Source of the DNA: Burkholderiales bacterium
Lineage (GTDB): Bacteria > Pseudomonadota > Gammaproteobacteria > Burkholderiales > Burkholderiaceae
Reading direction: 5' to 3'
Assembly: GCA_947371645.1 (NCBI GenBank)
Contig: CANBQJ010000088.1
Coordinates: 1-13,939 of the forward strand
Length of the DNA stretch: 13,939 bases
Position 1 is the first letter of the stretch. Each line of letters opens with the position of its first letter. This document shows, piece by piece, positions 12,788 through 13,939 of this stretch. The translations under genes and the position numbers were made by a program. The notes under the pieces were generated by a model. It worked only from the letters and a program-made list of their open reading frames with translations. It was not told where the DNA came from and searched no databases.

Positions 12788-13939
12788 GGGGTGGCTCCTG
12801 CTGAAGTGGAAAGGGGTGCCGACAAGGGCGTGTCGATCAACTGGCGCTCGGCGCTGTAAGGTGGCTCGGTGCTGATGCGCGAATCCACCACGGGCTGGCC
12901 CACGGTGAAGTGGTAGAGCACCTGCAGGGTCGTGTCGCGCAGGCCAAGCAACTCGTGCACGGCGTCGTCGAAGTAACAGCCGATGCCGGTGCCGCGCAGG
13001 CCTTCTGCTTCGGCTTGCAAATAAAGCGCCTGGCCAATGAGGCCGGCTTCTTGAAACAGCCTGCGGTAAGCAGCCGGCTGCGCCTGCACCGGCGACTGGA
13101 AGTCGGCCACCAGGCTGAAGGCCACGCAGGCATCGCTGGCGATGGCCTGGTGGCAGCTCAGCGTGCGCAAGGTGCCCGACAAGGTGGGGTGCTCGGACAA
13201 GGTCTGCAATGGCAGGGCCACTGGCCAGCCGGGCACGGGGCTCAGGCGCGCGGCCTGCTGCAGGTGCGCGGCCAGCAAGGCCTGGCCCTCGGCGCTGCGA
13301 GGCAGCACATAGGCGCCAGGCGGCACGCCCTCCACGCGGTGCGCGTAGACCACCACGTGCACCTGCGGGGCGTGGGGCCAGGCGTCCCAGGGCAGGCCTG
13401 AGGCGGGCATCACGGCAGCCAGCAGGCGCTGGAAGGCCGCGTGGCCCATGGTGGCGCGGCGGTCGAAGTGCTGGGCGCTGCGCCGCTCACGGATCAACCT
13501 GGCCGCAGCCTGTGCATCGCCAGGTGCAGCGCCCAGCGCGGCCCACCAAGACGGGCGCGTGGCCGGTGGCAGCTCGGTCATCGGGTCGGGTTCGGGCAGG
13601 GCCTGCCGGGACGCTTGGGCCACCTCCTCGATCACGGGCCAGCGGTACATGGGGTGCGCGTCCAGCCGGTTGGCCTGGCCTTGCCAGACCGTGCCTTCGG
13701 GCCAGGGCTGAGGGGCCTGGGCCACAGCCATCGCGGTCATGGCGGCCATCGCCGGGTCCATGGGCAAGGGGCTCAGGGCAATGAGCATTTCAGGCTCTTC
13801 GCGCTCGGCCCGGCCAAAGTCGGCATCGCGGTCCAGGCCCATCCAGGCGGCCAGTTCGGCATGGGTGAGCCCCGTCACCAGGTGGGCCTGCCAGCCCAGC
13901 ACGGCAGCCGCGTATCGCACGGCGCCCAGCGCATGGCCG
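12784..13939 (-). CDS. SagB/ThcOx-type nitroreductase (5' end cut by window edge)
   Basis: 384 codons are visible; the frame stays open to the right edge, so the start is missing. Residues after the edge read GHALGAVRYAAAVLGW, a motif found in SagB/ThcOx-like flavin oxidoreductases. The C-terminal half is a nitroreductase domain: LIRERRSAQHFDRRATM, an N-terminal FMN-binding segment, then EAGLIGQALYLQAEAEGLRG and TGIGCYFDDAVHELLGL. The earlier part looks like a diverged first copy, suggesting a two-domain protein. It probably uses FMN and NAD(P)H or acts as a dehydrogenase; the substrate is unknown. No heterocycle cyclase or peptide precursor is seen, so azole-peptide maturation is not supported here. 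It overlaps the rhodanese-ankyrin gene by 4 nt. Confidence 0.88.
   Translation of the reverse strand, partial: GHALGAVRYAAAVLGWQAHLVTGLTHAELAAWMGLDRDADFGRAEREEPEMLIALSPLPMDPAMAAMTAMAVAQAPQPWPEGTVWQGQANRLDAHPMYRWPVIEEVAQASRQALPEPDPMTELPPATRPSWWAALGAAPGDAQAAARLIRERRSAQHFDRRATMGHAAFQRLLAAVMPASGLPWDAWPHAPQVHVVVYAHRVEGVPPGAYVLPRSAEGQALLAAHLQQAARLSPVPGWPVALPLQTLSEHPTLSGTLRTLSCHQAIASDACVAFSLVADFQSPVQAQPAAYRRLFQEAGLIGQALYLQAEAEGLRGTGIGCYFDDAVHELLGLRDTTLQVLYHFTVGQPVVDSRISTEPPYSAERQLIDTPLSAPLSTSAGATP

Noticed and set aside
1..13939. tRNA, rRNA, CRISPR arrays, insertion sequences, sigma-54 promoters and NifA sites.
   Set aside because: Read through by eye; no convincing match. A single TGGC-type partial sigma-54 match before the 70-residue gene lacks the -12 GC.

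Overview
This 13.9 kb window is GC-rich chromosomal DNA, densely packed with genes, many with GTG/ATG starts and short Shine-Dalgarno-led spacers. The protein set (AqpZ close to the proteobacterial type, Ohr, a nitrogenase-associated ArsC-like protein, a SagB-like nitroreductase, an AraC/P450 pair) fits a betaproteobacterium, most likely Burkholderiales. That placement is inferred from protein character, not from a marker gene. I see no tRNA, rRNA, CRISPR array or insertion sequence.

Layout, left to right. (1) 1-2793, minus strand: a tight run of five genes, read right to left: a ferritin-like di-iron protein, an 85-residue unknown, a secreted CHRD-domain protein, a NYN-LOTUS predicted RNase, and thiopurine/chalcogen methyltransferase Tpm, which is cut by the left edge. 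(2) 3079-4424, plus strand: a cytoplasmic trypsin-like serine protease followed by a small protein with a glycine-rich membrane hairpin. (3) 4483-7810: a soluble cytochrome P450 (minus) divergent from an AraC-family regulator (plus). The regulator gene overlaps tail-to-tail with a TetR-family regulator, which is divergent from a YciI-like gene across a palindrome. (4) 8174-9007: an orphan ParB-like protein with a C-terminal leucine zipper. (5) 9097-13939, almost all minus strand: aqpZ, four small unknown proteins (one on the plus strand), Ohr, an ArsC/Spx-like nitrogenase-associated protein, a rhodanese-ankyrin fusion, and a SagB/ThcOx-type nitroreductase cut by the right edge.

The right-hand block is the most interesting part. 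The nitroreductase, rhodanese-ankyrin and ArsC-like genes are overlapped or separated by 2 nt, so they are probably co-translated; Ohr and an 81-residue protein follow closely. The ArsC-like family is named for its linkage to nitrogenase genes, and two FNR/Anr-type palindromes lie upstream of aqpZ and of the adjacent 70-residue gene. I infer an oxygen-responsive redox, sulfur and peroxide handling module, possibly at the edge of a nif region outside this window. No nif structural gene is visible here, so this remains a hypothesis.
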